Shown piece by piece: positions 25,815 to 35,735 of a stretch of 64,000 bases of DNA; position 1 is the stretch's first letter, and the number at the start of each line of letters is the position of its first letter. Made by a program: the position numbers and the translations under genes. The notes beneath the pieces are model-generated. The model did no database searches, was not told the origin of the DNA, and saw only the letters and a program-made list of their open reading frames with translations. This DNA comes from Nonomuraea helvata (lineage in GTDB: Bacteria > Actinomycetota > Actinomycetes > Streptosporangiales > Streptosporangiaceae), in contig NZ_BAAAXV010000002.1 of the NCBI RefSeq assembly GCF_039535785.1, positions 434,001 through 498,000 of the forward strand, read 5' to 3'.

Positions 25815-27938
25815 ATGACGAGCAGAACAATCCAGTGGCGTACCGGCTCACTCGACCTGGTACTCGAGCGGCCCGAAGACGCTCCGGCCCGCATCGTGAG
25901 GCTCGGGACCGCGTCGCCCGCACCGAGCCCCGTGGCTCCGTTCCGGGTGCAGCCGCTGGTCGAGCTGATGGTTCTGGGGGAAGGCCGGGGGCTGTCCAAC
26001 ACCCGGTTCACTGACACCGCCGCCGGATCGCGGCTCCGGTTCGTGGACGCCGTCGAGCGGGCGGACGGCGACTGGCGCGAGCTGCGGGTGAGGCAGCGTG
26101 ACGAGGTGACCGGGCTGGAGGCGACCAGTGTCTTTCGCGCCAGGACGGACGTCCCGGCCCTGCAGACCTGGACCGAGGTCACGAACACCGGGTCGGCGCC
26201 CCGGGTTCTGCAGATGGTGTCGTCCTTCGCCTCCGGCGCGCTGGCCGAGACGGCGGACGACGGCGACCTGGTCCTGTGGCGGGCGCGCGCCGACTGGTGC
26301 GCAGAGGGCAGGTGGGCGGCCATCCCGCTGTCCGGGCCGGACGGGCTGGCGGACATCAACAGCGAACTGCACCAGCACGACGGCCGGGGCGCGCTCGTCA
26401 CGGTGAGCAAGAGCACCTGGTCCTCGGGCGAGTACCTGCCGACCGGCGTGCTGGCGAGCGCCCGCACCGGCCGGGCCTGGGGCTGGCAGATCGAGCACAA
26501 CGGCGCCTGGCGCTGGGAGGTGGACCGCCGCCGCGACGGGGCGAACGCCGTCTCCCTCGTGCTGAGCGGCCCCACCGACCTCGACCACCAGTGGAGCACC
26601 CGGCTGCTCCCCGAGGAGAGCTTCGTCGCTGTTCCCGTGTCCGTCGCCGTGTCCGACGAGGGTTGCCAGGGAGCGCTGGCCGCCCTCACCCGGCAGCGGA
26701 GGGCGATCCGCCGCGCGCATCCCACAGGCGACACGCTGCCGGTCATCTTCAACGACTACATGAACACCCTCATGGGCGACCCGACCACCGAGCGCCTGCT
26801 GCCTCTCATCGACGCCGCCGCGGAGAGCGGCGCCGAGTACTTCTGCATCGACGCCGGCTGGTACGACGACGGCGGGAAGTGGTGGGACAGCGTCGGCGAG
26901 TGGCGCCCCTCGACCGGCCGCTTCCCGGACGGCGGGCTCGCCCGGGTCTTCGACCGCATCAGGGCCAGGGACATGCGCCCCGGCCTGTGGCTGGAGCCGG
27001 AGGTCGTCGGGGTACGCAGCCCGGTCGCCGCCATGCTGCCCGACGAGGCGTTCCTGAGCCGGAACGGCGAGCGGGTCGTGGAGCACGGCCGGTACTTCCT
27101 CGACCTGCGCCACCCCTCCGCCAGGAAGCATCTCGACGAGGTGGTCGATCGCCTCGTGCACGACTACGGCACCGGATTCTTCAAGCTCGACTACAACGTC
27201 ACCCCGGGGCCGGGCACCGACCGGGGCGCGCTCCAGCCGGGAGAGGGACTGCTCGAGCACAACCGGGCCCACCTGGAGTGGCTGGACGCCCTGCTCGGCC
27301 GCCACCCGGAGGTGATCTTCGAGAACTGCGCCTCGGGAGCCATGCGGGCCGACTACGCCATGCTCTCCCGCCTCCAGCTCCAGTCCACCTCCGACCAGCA
27401 GGACTGGCGGCTCTACGCCGCCATCGCGGCGTCCGCGCCCGCCACGGTGCTCCCCGAGCAGGCAGGCAACTGGGCCTACCCGCAGCCGGGGATGCACACG
27501 GAGGCTCTGGCCTTCACCATGATCAACGGTCTGGCCGGACGACTCTACCTGTCGGGGCATCTCGACAAGATGAGCCGGGCCGAGCGGGAGCTCGTCGCGG
27601 ACGGGGTGGCCGTGCACAAGCGGATCAGGGCCGAGGTCGCCACGGCCGAGCCGTTCTGGCCGCTGGGGCTGCCCGCCTGGTCCGACGACGTCGTCGCGCT
27701 GGGCCTGCGCACCGGTGACACGGTGCGCCTTGCCGTATGGCAACGCGACGGCGGGCCGCACGACATCCAGGTGGACCTGCCCGGCCTGCGCGGCCGCCGG
27801 CTGCGGGTGGAGACCGAGTATCCGGCGACGCTACCCGGCTGGCAGCACCAGTGGGACGCCTCCACCGCGCGGCTCACGGTGCGTCCCGCCGTACCCGGAC
27901 CGTCCGCACGCCTGCTCCGCCTGCGGCCGGAGAACTGA
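25815..27938 (+). CDS. Alpha-galactosidase, GH36 family
   Basis: A 707-residue cytoplasmic retaining glycosidase; no signal peptide. The beta-sandwich N-terminal domain precedes the (beta/alpha)8 barrel. The nucleophile is Asp459 in FFKLDYNV and the acid/base Asp527 in STSDQQDW; FENCASGAMRADY and EYFCIDAGWYDD are typical of the family. The start at 25815 is supported by AGGAACGTG before the ATG; an ATG at 25794 is possible. It removes terminal alpha-galactose, such as from raffinose-type sugars or galactomannan fragments, probably imported by the downstream transporter (27990-31119). Confidence 0.93.
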   Translation: MTSRTIQWRTGSLDLVLERPEDAPARIVRLGTASPAPSPVAPFRVQPLVELMVLGEGRGLSNTRFTDTAAGSRLRFVDAVERADGDWRELRVRQRDEVTGLEATSVFRARTDVPALQTWTEVTNTGSAPRVLQMVSSFASGALAETADDGDLVLWRARADWCAEGRWAAIPLSGPDGLADINSELHQHDGRGALVTVSKSTWSSGEYLPTGVLASARTGRAWGWQIEHNGAWRWEVDRRRDGANAVSLVLSGPTDLDHQWSTRLLPEESFVAVPVSVAVSDEGCQGALAALTRQRRAIRRAHPTGDTLPVIFNDYMNTLMGDPTTERLLPLIDAAAESGAEYFCIDAGWYDDGGKWWDSVGEWRPSTGRFPDGGLARVFDRIRARDMRPGLWLEPEVVGVRSPVAAMLPDEAFLSRNGERVVEHGRYFLDLRHPSARKHLDEVVDRLVHDYGTGFFKLDYNVTPGPGTDRGALQPGEGLLEHNRAHLEWLDALLGRHPEVIFENCASGAMRADYAMLSRLQLQSTSDQQDWRLYAAIAASAPATVLPEQAGNWAYPQPGMHTEALAFTMINGLAGRLYLSGHLDKMSRAERELVADGVAVHKRIRAEVATAEPFWPLGLPAWSDDVVALGLRTGDTVRLAVWQRDGGPHDIQVDLPGLRGRRLRVETEYPATLPGWQHQWDASTARLTVRPAVPGPSARLLRLRPEN

Positions 27939-27989
27939 TCCCTTTTCAGCGTGGCAGCCCTCACCTCCCACCACACACCAGGAGAATCC

Positions 27990-29315
27990 ATGAAGACGCG
28001 ACGCCTTTTCCGCGCAGCAGCCGCCGCCACGTGCGGGGCGCTGCTGCTGGCCGGCTGCTCGGCGGGCAACCCCGGGACGTCCTCAGCCACAGCCGGGCCG
28101 GTCACCACGACCTGGCCTGACCCGGGCGCCGGCCTGCAGGGCGTGACCCTCACCCTGTGGATGTCGACGCAGACCGCCGCGATGGCCGACAACGTCATCA
28201 AGGCGTTCGAGGCCAAGACCGGAGCGAAGATCAACAAGGTCGTCATTCCCGACGTCTACGAGACCAACGCGCCGACCAAGCTGGCCACGGGCGCCAAACC
28301 GGACCTCGCCACCTGGCAGCCGACAGGCAGCATGCTCTCCCTGCTCAAGCCGGCCACCGACCTGCAGAGCCTGGACGGCGCGCCGTGGCTGGCCAAGCAG
28401 ACGCCGGCCATCCAGAAGCTGGGTCTGGTGAACGGGCATCACTACGCGGCCTTCGTCAACGTCCCCTCCGTTCTCGGTGTCTTCTACAACAAGTCGGTGT
28501 TCCAGAAGGCGGGGATCACGAGCACGCCCAAGAACTTCAACGAGTTGCTTTCCGACGCCCAGAAGATCAAGGCGAAGGGGGTGGCGCCGTTCTTCGGCGC
28601 CGCCGGCGACCAGTGGCCCACCCAGTGGTGGCCGCAGGTCCTGCTGGCCGAGGCGTCGAAGAAGGGCCTGTGGGAGCGGGTCAGCCAGAACAAGGAGAAG
28701 TTCACTGATCCGGAGATCCTCGGCGCCGTCCGGCAGTTCCAGGACATGGTGAAGCAGGGTCTGTTCAACAAGGACGACAAGACCTCCAAGTACACCGAGT
28801 CCGGCCCAGCCCTGCTCAAGGGCGAGGCGGCGATGGTGCTCCAGCTCACCTCGTTCGCGTCGCTGATGCAGTCGACGGCGGACACGGCGACCATAGACCG
28901 GGAGATCGGCTGGTTCCCGATCTCCAAGGACGGCAACATCGCCACGTCGGTGCCCGGCGGCGACAACGCCCTGGTCGCCTTCAAGACCGGAGATCCGAAG
29001 CGGGAGTCCGGCGCCCGGCAGTTCCTGCGGTTCTGGCTGGAGACCTACTACCCCGACTACGTGAAGTCGGCCGGCACCGTGTCGATCGAACCCACCGTAC
29101 CGGCTCCCGCCGGGGTGCCGGAGGTCGTGAAGCAGGCCTCGGCCGCGCTGGACGACGCGGCCGGCTCGATGCAGCAGAACGCCGCGGTGAACCCGGACTT
29201 CTACGTGAACCTGGCGAACATGGTCAACGGGACCATGACCCCCGAACAGGTGACCTCCACTACACAGTCACAGTTCGCCCAGCTCGCCCAGGCACTCGGG
29301 ATCCAGGGCTTCTGA
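27990..29315 (+). CDS. ABC sugar transporter, extracellular solute-binding lipoprotein
   Basis: A 441-residue family 1 binding protein. GGAG at 27981 supports the ATG at 27990 over an earlier in-frame ATG at 27951. The signal peptide ends in lipobox LLAGC, then a Ser/Thr linker. Gene order places it 51 bp after the alpha-galactosidase, so an alpha-galactoside is a reasonable ligand by context. A GC-rich hairpin after its stop separates it from the permeases. Confidence 0.9.
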   Translation: MKTRRLFRAAAAATCGALLLAGCSAGNPGTSSATAGPVTTTWPDPGAGLQGVTLTLWMSTQTAAMADNVIKAFEAKTGAKINKVVIPDVYETNAPTKLATGAKPDLATWQPTGSMLSLLKPATDLQSLDGAPWLAKQTPAIQKLGLVNGHHYAAFVNVPSVLGVFYNKSVFQKAGITSTPKNFNELLSDAQKIKAKGVAPFFGAAGDQWPTQWWPQVLLAEASKKGLWERVSQNKEKFTDPEILGAVRQFQDMVKQGLFNKDDKTSKYTESGPALLKGEAAMVLQLTSFASLMQSTADTATIDREIGWFPISKDGNIATSVPGGDNALVAFKTGDPKRESGARQFLRFWLETYYPDYVKSAGTVSIEPTVPAPAGVPEVVKQASAALDDAAGSMQQNAAVNPDFYVNLANMVNGTMTPEQVTSTTQSQFAQLAQALGIQGF

Positions 29316-29316
29316 C

Positions 29317-29346
29317 GGCGGGCGGGGGCACGGACCCCCGCCCGCC
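29317..29346 (+). terminator. Intercistronic hairpin (partial terminator or mRNA stabiliser)
   Basis: GGCGGGCGGGGG and CCCCCGCCCGCC form a perfect 12-bp stem with a 6-nt loop directly after the binding-protein stop. Such hairpins between binding-protein and permease genes usually raise binding-protein yield relative to the permeases. No T-tract follows. Confidence 0.75.
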
Positions 29347-29380
29347 CCCGCCATCACACTGAAAGGTGTGCAGGATCGCC

Positions 29381-30286
29381 ATGATCCCTTCTCATTCGGC
29401 CGCTTCCGGTCGCTCGCCGCGGCGAGCGGTGTTGTACCCGAGCTCGTTCCTCGCTCCGGCGTTCGCCGTGCTGGCCGTGTTCTTCTTCCTACCGACCGTC
29501 TTCAACTTCGTCTACGCCTTCACGGACTGGTCGGCCTTCCATGACGACATCCGCCCCGTGGGGCTGGCGAACGTCAAGGCGGTGCTGTCCAACGGCGCCC
29601 TGCTGTCGTCACTGCGGATCACCATCGTCTACGCGGTCCTGGTGGCGATCATGCAAACGGGGTTCGGGCTGGGACTCGCTCTCCTCCTGGAGCGCGACAC
29701 CCGGATCAACCGGTTCGCCAGGGTCGTCTTCTTCGTCCCGGTGCTGATGTCCGCCCTGGCGGTGGGGTACACCTTCCAGGCGCTCCTCAAGCCCGACGGT
29801 CCGCTCAACGGGCTCATCGGCGCTCTCACCGGCCAGCACGTGACGATCCCCTGGCTCGGCAGCACCACCTGGACGGTGGTGACGGTGGCCTTCGTGAACT
29901 CCTGGAAGTGGATGGGGCTGGCGATGGTGATCTTCCTGGCCGGTCTCAAGACGATCCCGGCCGACGTGCTCGAGGCGGCCAGGATCGACGGCGCCGGCAG
30001 GTGGAGGACCTTCCTGTCCATCCGGTTCCCGCTGATCGCCCCCGCGGTGACCTTCAACGTCGCGACCGCGCTGCTGGGCTCCTTCAACGGGTTCGACACG
30101 ATCCTGGCGACCACGGGGGGAGGGCCCGCACAGCAGACCGAGGTGCTCGACATCTACATCTTCCGCGTCTACGGCAACGGCCTGTTCGCCCAGGCGACCA
30201 CGATGAGCCTCGCCCTCCTTCTCCTGGTCGCTCTGCTGGCCTTCCCTGTCATCGGCTACCTGCGCAAGAGGGAGCGTGTCCTGTGA
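29381..30286 (+). CDS. ABC sugar transporter permease, MalF/UgpA type
   Basis: A 301-residue permease. AGGA five bases before the ATG at 29381 supports this start over the GTG at 29366. The EAA loop reads EAARIDGAGRWRTF and six hydrophobic spans are evident. It overlaps its partner by the GTGA junction at 30283-30286. It belongs to the importer linked to the alpha-galactosidase. Confidence 0.9.
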   Translation: MIPSHSAASGRSPRRAVLYPSSFLAPAFAVLAVFFFLPTVFNFVYAFTDWSAFHDDIRPVGLANVKAVLSNGALLSSLRITIVYAVLVAIMQTGFGLGLALLLERDTRINRFARVVFFVPVLMSALAVGYTFQALLKPDGPLNGLIGALTGQHVTIPWLGSTTWTVVTVAFVNSWKWMGLAMVIFLAGLKTIPADVLEAARIDGAGRWRTFLSIRFPLIAPAVTFNVATALLGSFNGFDTILATTGGGPAQQTEVLDIYIFRVYGNGLFAQATTMSLALLLLVALLAFPVIGYLRKRERVL

Positions 30287-31119
30287 GGATCTCCGCCCGG
30301 GGCTGGTCCCGCCTCGTTCACCCGGCCGTCGTCATCATCCTGACCGCCGTCGTCATCGGAATCCCGCTGTGGCTGGCCCTGGTGACCTCCGCCAAGTCGC
30401 AAGGCGAGGCGAACCTGCCCGACCTGTCCCTCCCACGGGTGTGGCACCTGTGGGACAACTACTCCCAGGCGTTCACGCAGGGCCACATGCTGTGGGCGCT
30501 GTTCGGCAGCCTGCTGGTCATGGTGCCGTCCGTCGCCGGGGTGCTGATCTTCGGCTCGCTGGCTTCATGGGTGCTGGCTCGGCGGGCAGGGCGCGTCATG
30601 GCCGTGCTCTACTCGGCTGCGATCAGCGGGATCATCCTGCCCCCGGCCGTCGTCACGATCGTGCTGCTGCTCCGGCAACTCCACCTGGCCAGCACGCCGA
30701 TCGGCATGATGCTGGTCTACATGGGCATGTACATGTCCCTGGTGATCTTCTTCGTCACCGGCTTCGTGCGGACCATACCGGTCGAGGTGGAGGAAGCGGC
30801 CCGCATGGACGGCGCACGGCCGCTCGGCATCTTCATCAAGGTCGTCCTGCCGCTGCTGCGCCCGGTCATCGCGACCGCCACGATCCTCATCTGCCTCTAC
30901 ATCTGGAATGACGTCTTCTACGCCTTCTTCGTGCTCGGCGGAGGGACGTACTCGACACTTCCCCTGAACCTGTACTCGGTGGCGAGCAGCAACCTGTATC
31001 AGAACAACTGGAACCTCGTTTTCGCCTACGTCGTGCTCATGAGCCTGCCGCTGGTCGTCGTCTTCGTCGTCGCCCAAAGACGGATCATCTCCGGCATCAC
31101 CGGAGGAGCCGTCAAGTGA
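30283..31119 (+). CDS. ABC sugar transporter permease, MalG type
   Basis: A 278-residue permease starting at GTG 30283, with GAGGGAG upstream. The EAA loop reads EEAARMDGARPLGIF. It is the last gene of the alpha-galactosidase/importer operon. Immediately downstream, on the opposite strand, lie remnants of a broken xyloglucanase gene. Confidence 0.9.
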   Translation: MRISARGWSRLVHPAVVIILTAVVIGIPLWLALVTSAKSQGEANLPDLSLPRVWHLWDNYSQAFTQGHMLWALFGSLLVMVPSVAGVLIFGSLASWVLARRAGRVMAVLYSAAISGIILPPAVVTIVLLLRQLHLASTPIGMMLVYMGMYMSLVIFFVTGFVRTIPVEVEEAARMDGARPLGIFIKVVLPLLRPVIATATILICLYIWNDVFYAFFVLGGGTYSTLPLNLYSVASSNLYQNNWNLVFAYVVLMSLPLVVVFVVAQRRIISGITGGAVK

Positions 31120-31740
31120 CGGCGGTCCACTGCTGGTTGGGCTGCCCGTTGCAGCCCCAGATCTATGCCCTGCGGGTTCATCGTTGAGGTCGAGCACTTC
31201 CTGCGATGTGTGCGCGAGCGCTGTGGGGTCTGCTGGAGGAATCGCAGACAGCAGCCGGTAACCGGTGACGCTGTCCAAGAACGAGCGGCTGATGTCAGAG
31301 GGCTGGGCCCGGCGCCGCATCGTCCACCACCGCTTCCGGACGAACCGGCCCGGGTGGACGGCGCCGACCCCGTCCATGGAGGTCGCCATGGATGGCCGCG
31401 ACCGTTCGCACCCAGATAGAGCCTGCCGTGAATCCTGGGATCGCCGGCAAGGGCGTATTCGGCGTCGCCGTACTGGTGCCGGGCGTCGTTGATCCGCCTC
31501 CGGCGCCGTCCCGCGTCGTCGGACCTGAACAGGCCGTTCACCCCGTGACCCGCCTTGTCCGGGACCGTCTTGAACCCTGGCCACACCCTTCCGACCGGCG
31601 GGCAGTCCGGCCGCGGGTGTGGCGGTGAGCAGCCAGTCCAGCAGCGGAACCCAGCGGTCGCGGTCCCAGCGATAGACGCAGCCGATGTCGGTGCGCGGGT
31701 GGACCAGGCCGCGCCGGCTCTGGTTGAAGCGGCCACGAGG
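31120..31740 (-). pseudogene. Decayed GH74 xyloglucanase with a ricin-type lectin tail
   Basis: Three conserved blocks are readable on the minus strand but in different frames. 31624-31740 reads RRGLVHPRTDIGCVYRWD and WVPLLDWLL, the N-terminal repeat of GH74 enzymes. 31398-31532 reads RINDARHQYGDAEYALAGDP then GRLYLGANGRG, the C-terminal end of the GH74 domain. 31123-31196 reads EVLDLNDEPAG and, after a shift, IWGCNGQPNQQWTAV, a CBM13 lectin block. The middle of the enzyme is deleted. The intact ancestor would have been a secreted endo-xyloglucanase, fitting a plant-polysaccharide locus. Confidence 0.7.
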
Positions 31741-31741
31741 C

Positions 31742-31755
31742 AGAGAACGTTATCT
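31742..31755. promoter_or_regulatory. LacI-type operator AGAGAACGTTATCT
   Basis: A 14-bp dyad with one mismatched pair around the central CG. It is the best example of the AGANAACGTTNTCT family in this window. It lies between the decayed GH74 gene (minus) and the lyase-like gene at 31982 (plus), so it could have controlled both. Confidence 0.6.
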
Positions 31756-31937
31756 GGGGACATTAGTGAGGGAGGCCCGATGCCACCAGATCTCGTTATC
31801 GGAATGTTACGTATATCCACACATCGCCCCATCAGAGCCTCGTTCTGCATCGATGATGCGGAAGCGGAGGATTAGAAAACGGTTGCTGAGAACTCTTGAC
31901 CGGTTCGGCCGCTCCCGGCATCCTCGACACCTAGGCA

Positions 31938-31953
31938 GGCAAGCGCTTTCCGG
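31938..31953. promoter_or_regulatory. Second operator-like dyad ahead of the lyase-like gene
   Basis: GGCAAGCGCTTTCCGG contains a perfect AAGCGCTT core with near-symmetric flanks, 29 bp before the ATG at 31982. The centre (GC-flanked CG) differs from the AACGTT sites, so it may bind a different LacI-family or CebR-like regulator. Confidence 0.45.
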
Positions 31954-31981
31954 TGTAGCCGCCTGAATGGAGGACCGTGCC

Positions 31982-34900
31982 ATGTTCGATGTTCTGCGAA
32001 GAGTCTGCTTCGACCAGGACGCGCGGAAACGTCGCCGTCCGAATCCGACTCCAGCCGCCGCAGGCGCCCACGTCCGACGACCCGGCGCGTTCGCCGCAGC
32101 GCTCCTGCTCGTCACCGGATTCCTCTGCGCGGCAGCCCGGCCGGCCGCCGCGCAGGATCTCGGCACGTGCACCCCGACATTCCAGGCCACCGTCAGCGAG
32201 CAGGGGTTCGTCCACCCCGGCGTCGGCCTGACCCAGCCGATCCTGGAGAACGCCCGCCGGCAGATCGCCGCGGGCGCCGAACCCTGGACCTCGTCGTTAA
32301 AGGCGATGCAGCAGTCGTCCGCGGCTGGGACCGGGGTGACCTCGTCCAACCGCAGCAGCGCCGACCCGACCAAACCCGCCTCCGACGCGTTCAACAGCCA
32401 GGGCTTCAACGGCCGCTTCATCGCCGACGGCCTCAAGTCCTACACGCAGGCGATCCTCTACGTACTCACCGGCAAGGAGGTCTACCGCAAGAACGCCCTC
32501 GACATCATCCGCATCTGGGAGCAGATGGCCCCCGACAAGTACGAGTACTTCACCGACTCGCACATCCACACCGGCATCCCCCTCAACCGCATGGTCTCCG
32601 CCGCCGAGCTGCTGCGCTACACCTCGTGCGCCGACGAGGCGTACCCCTGGACCGACGCGGACACGCAGTCGTTCACCGACAACCTCGTAGTCCCGGTCAT
32701 CAAGACCTTCCAGAACGACAACAACCACTTCATGAACCAGCACAACTACCCGCTCATGGGTGCGATGGCCGGCTCCATCTTCATGAACGACACCACCCTC
32801 TACAAGCGGTCGGTCGAATGGTTCACGGTCAACGCCACCGCGAAGGATCAGGGCTTCAACGGCTCGATCACGCGGCTGTTCCGATGGGTCGACACCAACG
32901 ACGCCACCGGCGAGCCGATCGACGACCCGCACGTCCAGCACGCCGAGATGGGACGCGACCAGGCCCACGGCGGTGGCGACCTCACCAACGCCGCGATCAT
33001 CTCCCGCATGCTGCTGGCGCAGCGGACGAAGGTCGACCCCGTCAGCGGCACCGTCTCCGACGCCCCGAACGCAGTGGGTCCCTATGAGTTCCTCGGCGAC
33101 CGGATCCTCGCGGCCGCCGACTATTTCTGGCGGTTCATGCTCGGTTACGACACCAAGTGGACCCCGATGGCGTACGCCATCTCGCCCGACGGCACCATCC
33201 GCGACACCTACAACCACATCTCGAACAGCTACCGCGGGCGCTATAACACCGCGAGCTTCTGGGACGTCTACTACTACTACGCGTTCACCCGCGGCGAGGA
33301 CGTCAGAAAGCTCGCGCCGTACTTCGCCGAGGCGTACGCCAAACGCAACGGCCCCCTGTTCTACTACGGCGGCGGCCTCAACAAGGCGTGGGACAACGTG
33401 GACGGCGGCGGCGACTCGTGGCTCTTCGCGCCCGCCTCGGCGGCCGGGCAGACCGTGCCGCCGCTGCCGGACAGCCCGACGATCCTCGAAGTCGAGAACA
33501 AGTACACCCGGCTCTCCGGCGACGTCGAGCGCGGAACCGACGCCGGCACCGCATACGTGCGGATGTCGACCTCGCGCCCCGGCTCCGAGATCGCCTACCT
33601 CAGCGGCTCGAGCAGCAAGCAGCTTCTTGCCTTCCGGGTCCGTACCGACGGCGAGGTCCGGCTGCGCATCGACCGCCACGATGACCGCACGATCCTTGTG
33701 CCGGACACCGGCGGCAAATGGCGGTACGTCATGTACCCGCGCTCCATCGGGGACATGCTGTTCATCCAGGCCACCGGCGACGGGGCGACCATCGACATCG
33801 ATCACATCAACACGAATGCCGCCGCCGAACTGACGCCGCCCACCTTCGACGACACCTCGACCGCCCGCATCGTGAGCTGGAAGGGCGCGACCGCCACGGC
33901 CGACCTCTCCGCGCACTACGCCGGCGCCGACAAGCTCGCCTACACGGCGCGGGGACTGCCCGTCGGGGCGTCCCTCGACGCCTCCACCGGACAGCTGACC
34001 TGGACACCCGCCGCGGCCGGCTCCACCGTCATCACCGTGACGGTCTCCGACGGCACCACCCTGGCGAGCCACCCCGTCGTCCTCGCCGCCGCCCACAGCC
34101 GCTCCGACGCGCTGGCACTCGCCCAGCAGGGCCACGACACGGACGCCGAGTACGTCTCCGGCACCGAGGCCGCCTTCGACCAGGCGCTCACCGCTGCCCA
34201 GGCCGCGGGCAAGAAGGGTACGGACGACGAGTACCTCGCCGCGCTGACCCACCTCGTGACGGCGGTCGACGGTCTCGCCCTCCTCTCCCCGCGCACGGCC
34301 GTGGACCGCAGCCTCGACTATCCCTCGCTCGTGACCACCTCCACGGCCGGGGCCAACATCGGCAATCTCGTCGACGGCGACAACCAGTCGGGAACCGGGT
34401 ACGCCCAGGCGGTCAACCTCTCCCACACCTTCGACTTCGGGCCCGACTTCCGAGTCTCGGCGACCCGCTTCGGATTCCAGAGCAACATCTTCGCCGACCG
34501 GCTCGCGAACTCCACCGTCTACGGCTCGAACGACGGCAGGAACTGGACCCGTCTGACCCCGGGCGTCACCCAGTTCACCCAGGACTTCAACACCCTCGAC
34601 GTCGCCCCCGCTCTGCGCGACCAGCAATTCCGCTACATCAAGGTTCAGCTGCTCAAACCCCTGCCGGACGTGCTCTACGGCATCGTCCGCAACCTGTTCG
34701 AAATGACCGAGTTCCACATCTACGGCAACCGGCACGAGATCGACAACTACGTCAAGGCGACCTCGATCGCCTCCGACCAGGCCATCGCCGGCAAGATCAT
34801 GGTTGGCGACACCGTCGACGCCTCGGTCACCGCGAAGAAGCCGATCCAACAGGTCACCGTCACCGTCCAAGGTGTGACGGCGAAGGCGAACTCCGACGAC

Positions 34901-35494
34901 GGCGTCAACTGGACCGCCTCCGTCAAACTCGACAACGTGGCCCCAGGCGACATCCAGGTCGCGGTCGACTACCTCGACGCCGACGGCAAGCCCGGGCCGA
35001 CCGCCTACGGCACCACCGACGGGTCGAAGCTCTACATCGCGGGCGACCCCGCGCACTTCATCGACGTGGCCAAAGTGGCCACCGTCATCGCCTCCGACAA
35101 ACAGTGGCCGGGCACCGGACTGGGCGCCGACAAGGTCGGCTACCTGCTCTTCGACCGCGACCCCGACACGTACGGCGACCTGAACACCGGACCGGGCGCG
35201 TACTACGACATCGACTTCGGCGCTCACGCGACCGTGCGGCCCGACGAGGTCCTGATCCTGCCGCGGGCCAGCCACCCCCAGCGGGCCAACGGCACCGTCG
35301 TGCAGGGGTCGAACGACGGCCAGACCTGGACCGACCTCACCAAGCCACTCACCGGGGCCGCCGCAAACGGCTGGAGCGACCAGCCCACCTCGGGCGAAGA
35401 CCACTATCGGTACCTGCGGATCTACAACGCCACCAGCTGGTACGGCGACCTCTCCGAGGTCGAGCTCTACGGCGACATCAAGTCCGACGCGTAG
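31982..35494 (+). CDS. Large secreted modular polysaccharide lyase-like protein
   Basis: An 1170-residue exported protein; GGAGG eight bases upstream favours the ATG at 31982 over 31967. After a signal sequence ending near AAAQ, residues about 60-500 form an alginate-lyase-type alpha/alpha-toroid (NNHFMNQHNYPLMGAMAG, NTASFWDVYYYYAF). A CBM6-like beta-sandwich follows (ENKYTRLSGDVERGTDAGTA), then an Ig-like segment (LPVGASLDASTGQLTWTP), a FIVAR-like helical block and two F5/8-type-C-like domains (TVYGSNDGRNWTRL; VVQGSNDGQTWTDL). It probably cuts an acidic or plant polysaccharide outside the cell. After the TAG the frame still reads FDSKARTPDDATRASAYQYE, so the stop may be a recent truncation. 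Confidence 0.8.
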   Translation: MFDVLRRVCFDQDARKRRRPNPTPAAAGAHVRRPGAFAAALLLVTGFLCAAARPAAAQDLGTCTPTFQATVSEQGFVHPGVGLTQPILENARRQIAAGAEPWTSSLKAMQQSSAAGTGVTSSNRSSADPTKPASDAFNSQGFNGRFIADGLKSYTQAILYVLTGKEVYRKNALDIIRIWEQMAPDKYEYFTDSHIHTGIPLNRMVSAAELLRYTSCADEAYPWTDADTQSFTDNLVVPVIKTFQNDNNHFMNQHNYPLMGAMAGSIFMNDTTLYKRSVEWFTVNATAKDQGFNGSITRLFRWVDTNDATGEPIDDPHVQHAEMGRDQAHGGGDLTNAAIISRMLLAQRTKVDPVSGTVSDAPNAVGPYEFLGDRILAAADYFWRFMLGYDTKWTPMAYAISPDGTIRDTYNHISNSYRGRYNTASFWDVYYYYAFTRGEDVRKLAPYFAEAYAKRNGPLFYYGGGLNKAWDNVDGGGDSWLFAPASAAGQTVPPLPDSPTILEVENKYTRLSGDVERGTDAGTAYVRMSTSRPGSEIAYLSGSSSKQLLAFRVRTDGEVRLRIDRHDDRTILVPDTGGKWRYVMYPRSIGDMLFIQATGDGATIDIDHINTNAAAELTPPTFDDTSTARIVSWKGATATADLSAHYAGADKLAYTARGLPVGASLDASTGQLTWTPAAAGSTVITVTVSDGTTLASHPVVLAAAHSRSDALALAQQGHDTDAEYVSGTEAAFDQALTAAQAAGKKGTDDEYLAALTHLVTAVDGLALLSPRTAVDRSLDYPSLVTTSTAGANIGNLVDGDNQSGTGYAQAVNLSHTFDFGPDFRVSATRFGFQSNIFADRLANSTVYGSNDGRNWTRLTPGVTQFTQDFNTLDVAPALRDQQFRYIKVQLLKPLPDVLYGIVRNLFEMTEFHIYGNRHEIDNYVKATSIASDQAIAGKIMVGDTVDASVTAKKPIQQVTVTVQGVTAKANSDDGVNWTASVKLDNVAPGDIQVAVDYLDADGKPGPTAYGTTDGSKLYIAGDPAHFIDVAKVATVIASDKQWPGTGLGADKVGYLLFDRDPDTYGDLNTGPGAYYDIDFGAHATVRPDEVLILPRASHPQRANGTVVQGSNDGQTWTDLTKPLTGAAANGWSDQPTSGEDHYRYLRIYNATSWYGDLSEVELYGDIKSDA

Positions 35495-35610
35495 TTCGAC
35501 TCGAAGGCGCGCACGCCCGACGACGCCACCAGGGCGAGCGCCTACCAGTACGAAAGCAGGTCGCGCGGGCCGGGAATCTGTTCGACTCCTTTGTCTGGGT
35601 AGGGCAACAT

Positions 35611-35634
35611 CGCCCGGCCCAGTCAGGCCGGGCG
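35611..35634 (+). terminator. Hairpin terminator after the lyase-like gene
   Basis: CGCCCGGCC and GGCCGGGCG form a perfect 9-bp stem with loop CAGTCA, 117 bp past the stop. It lies in the 431-bp gap before the next importer, which otherwise holds two operator sites and no gene I can support. Confidence 0.6.
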
Positions 35635-35735
35635 GGACCCGGACCATGTCGTCAGTACGACGGTCAGCCGGGCTCACCACGCCAGCGGTCCCGCTGGCGA
35701 TGGCCGGACGGTGGCCACCCCGCCGCGTGGGAAGC

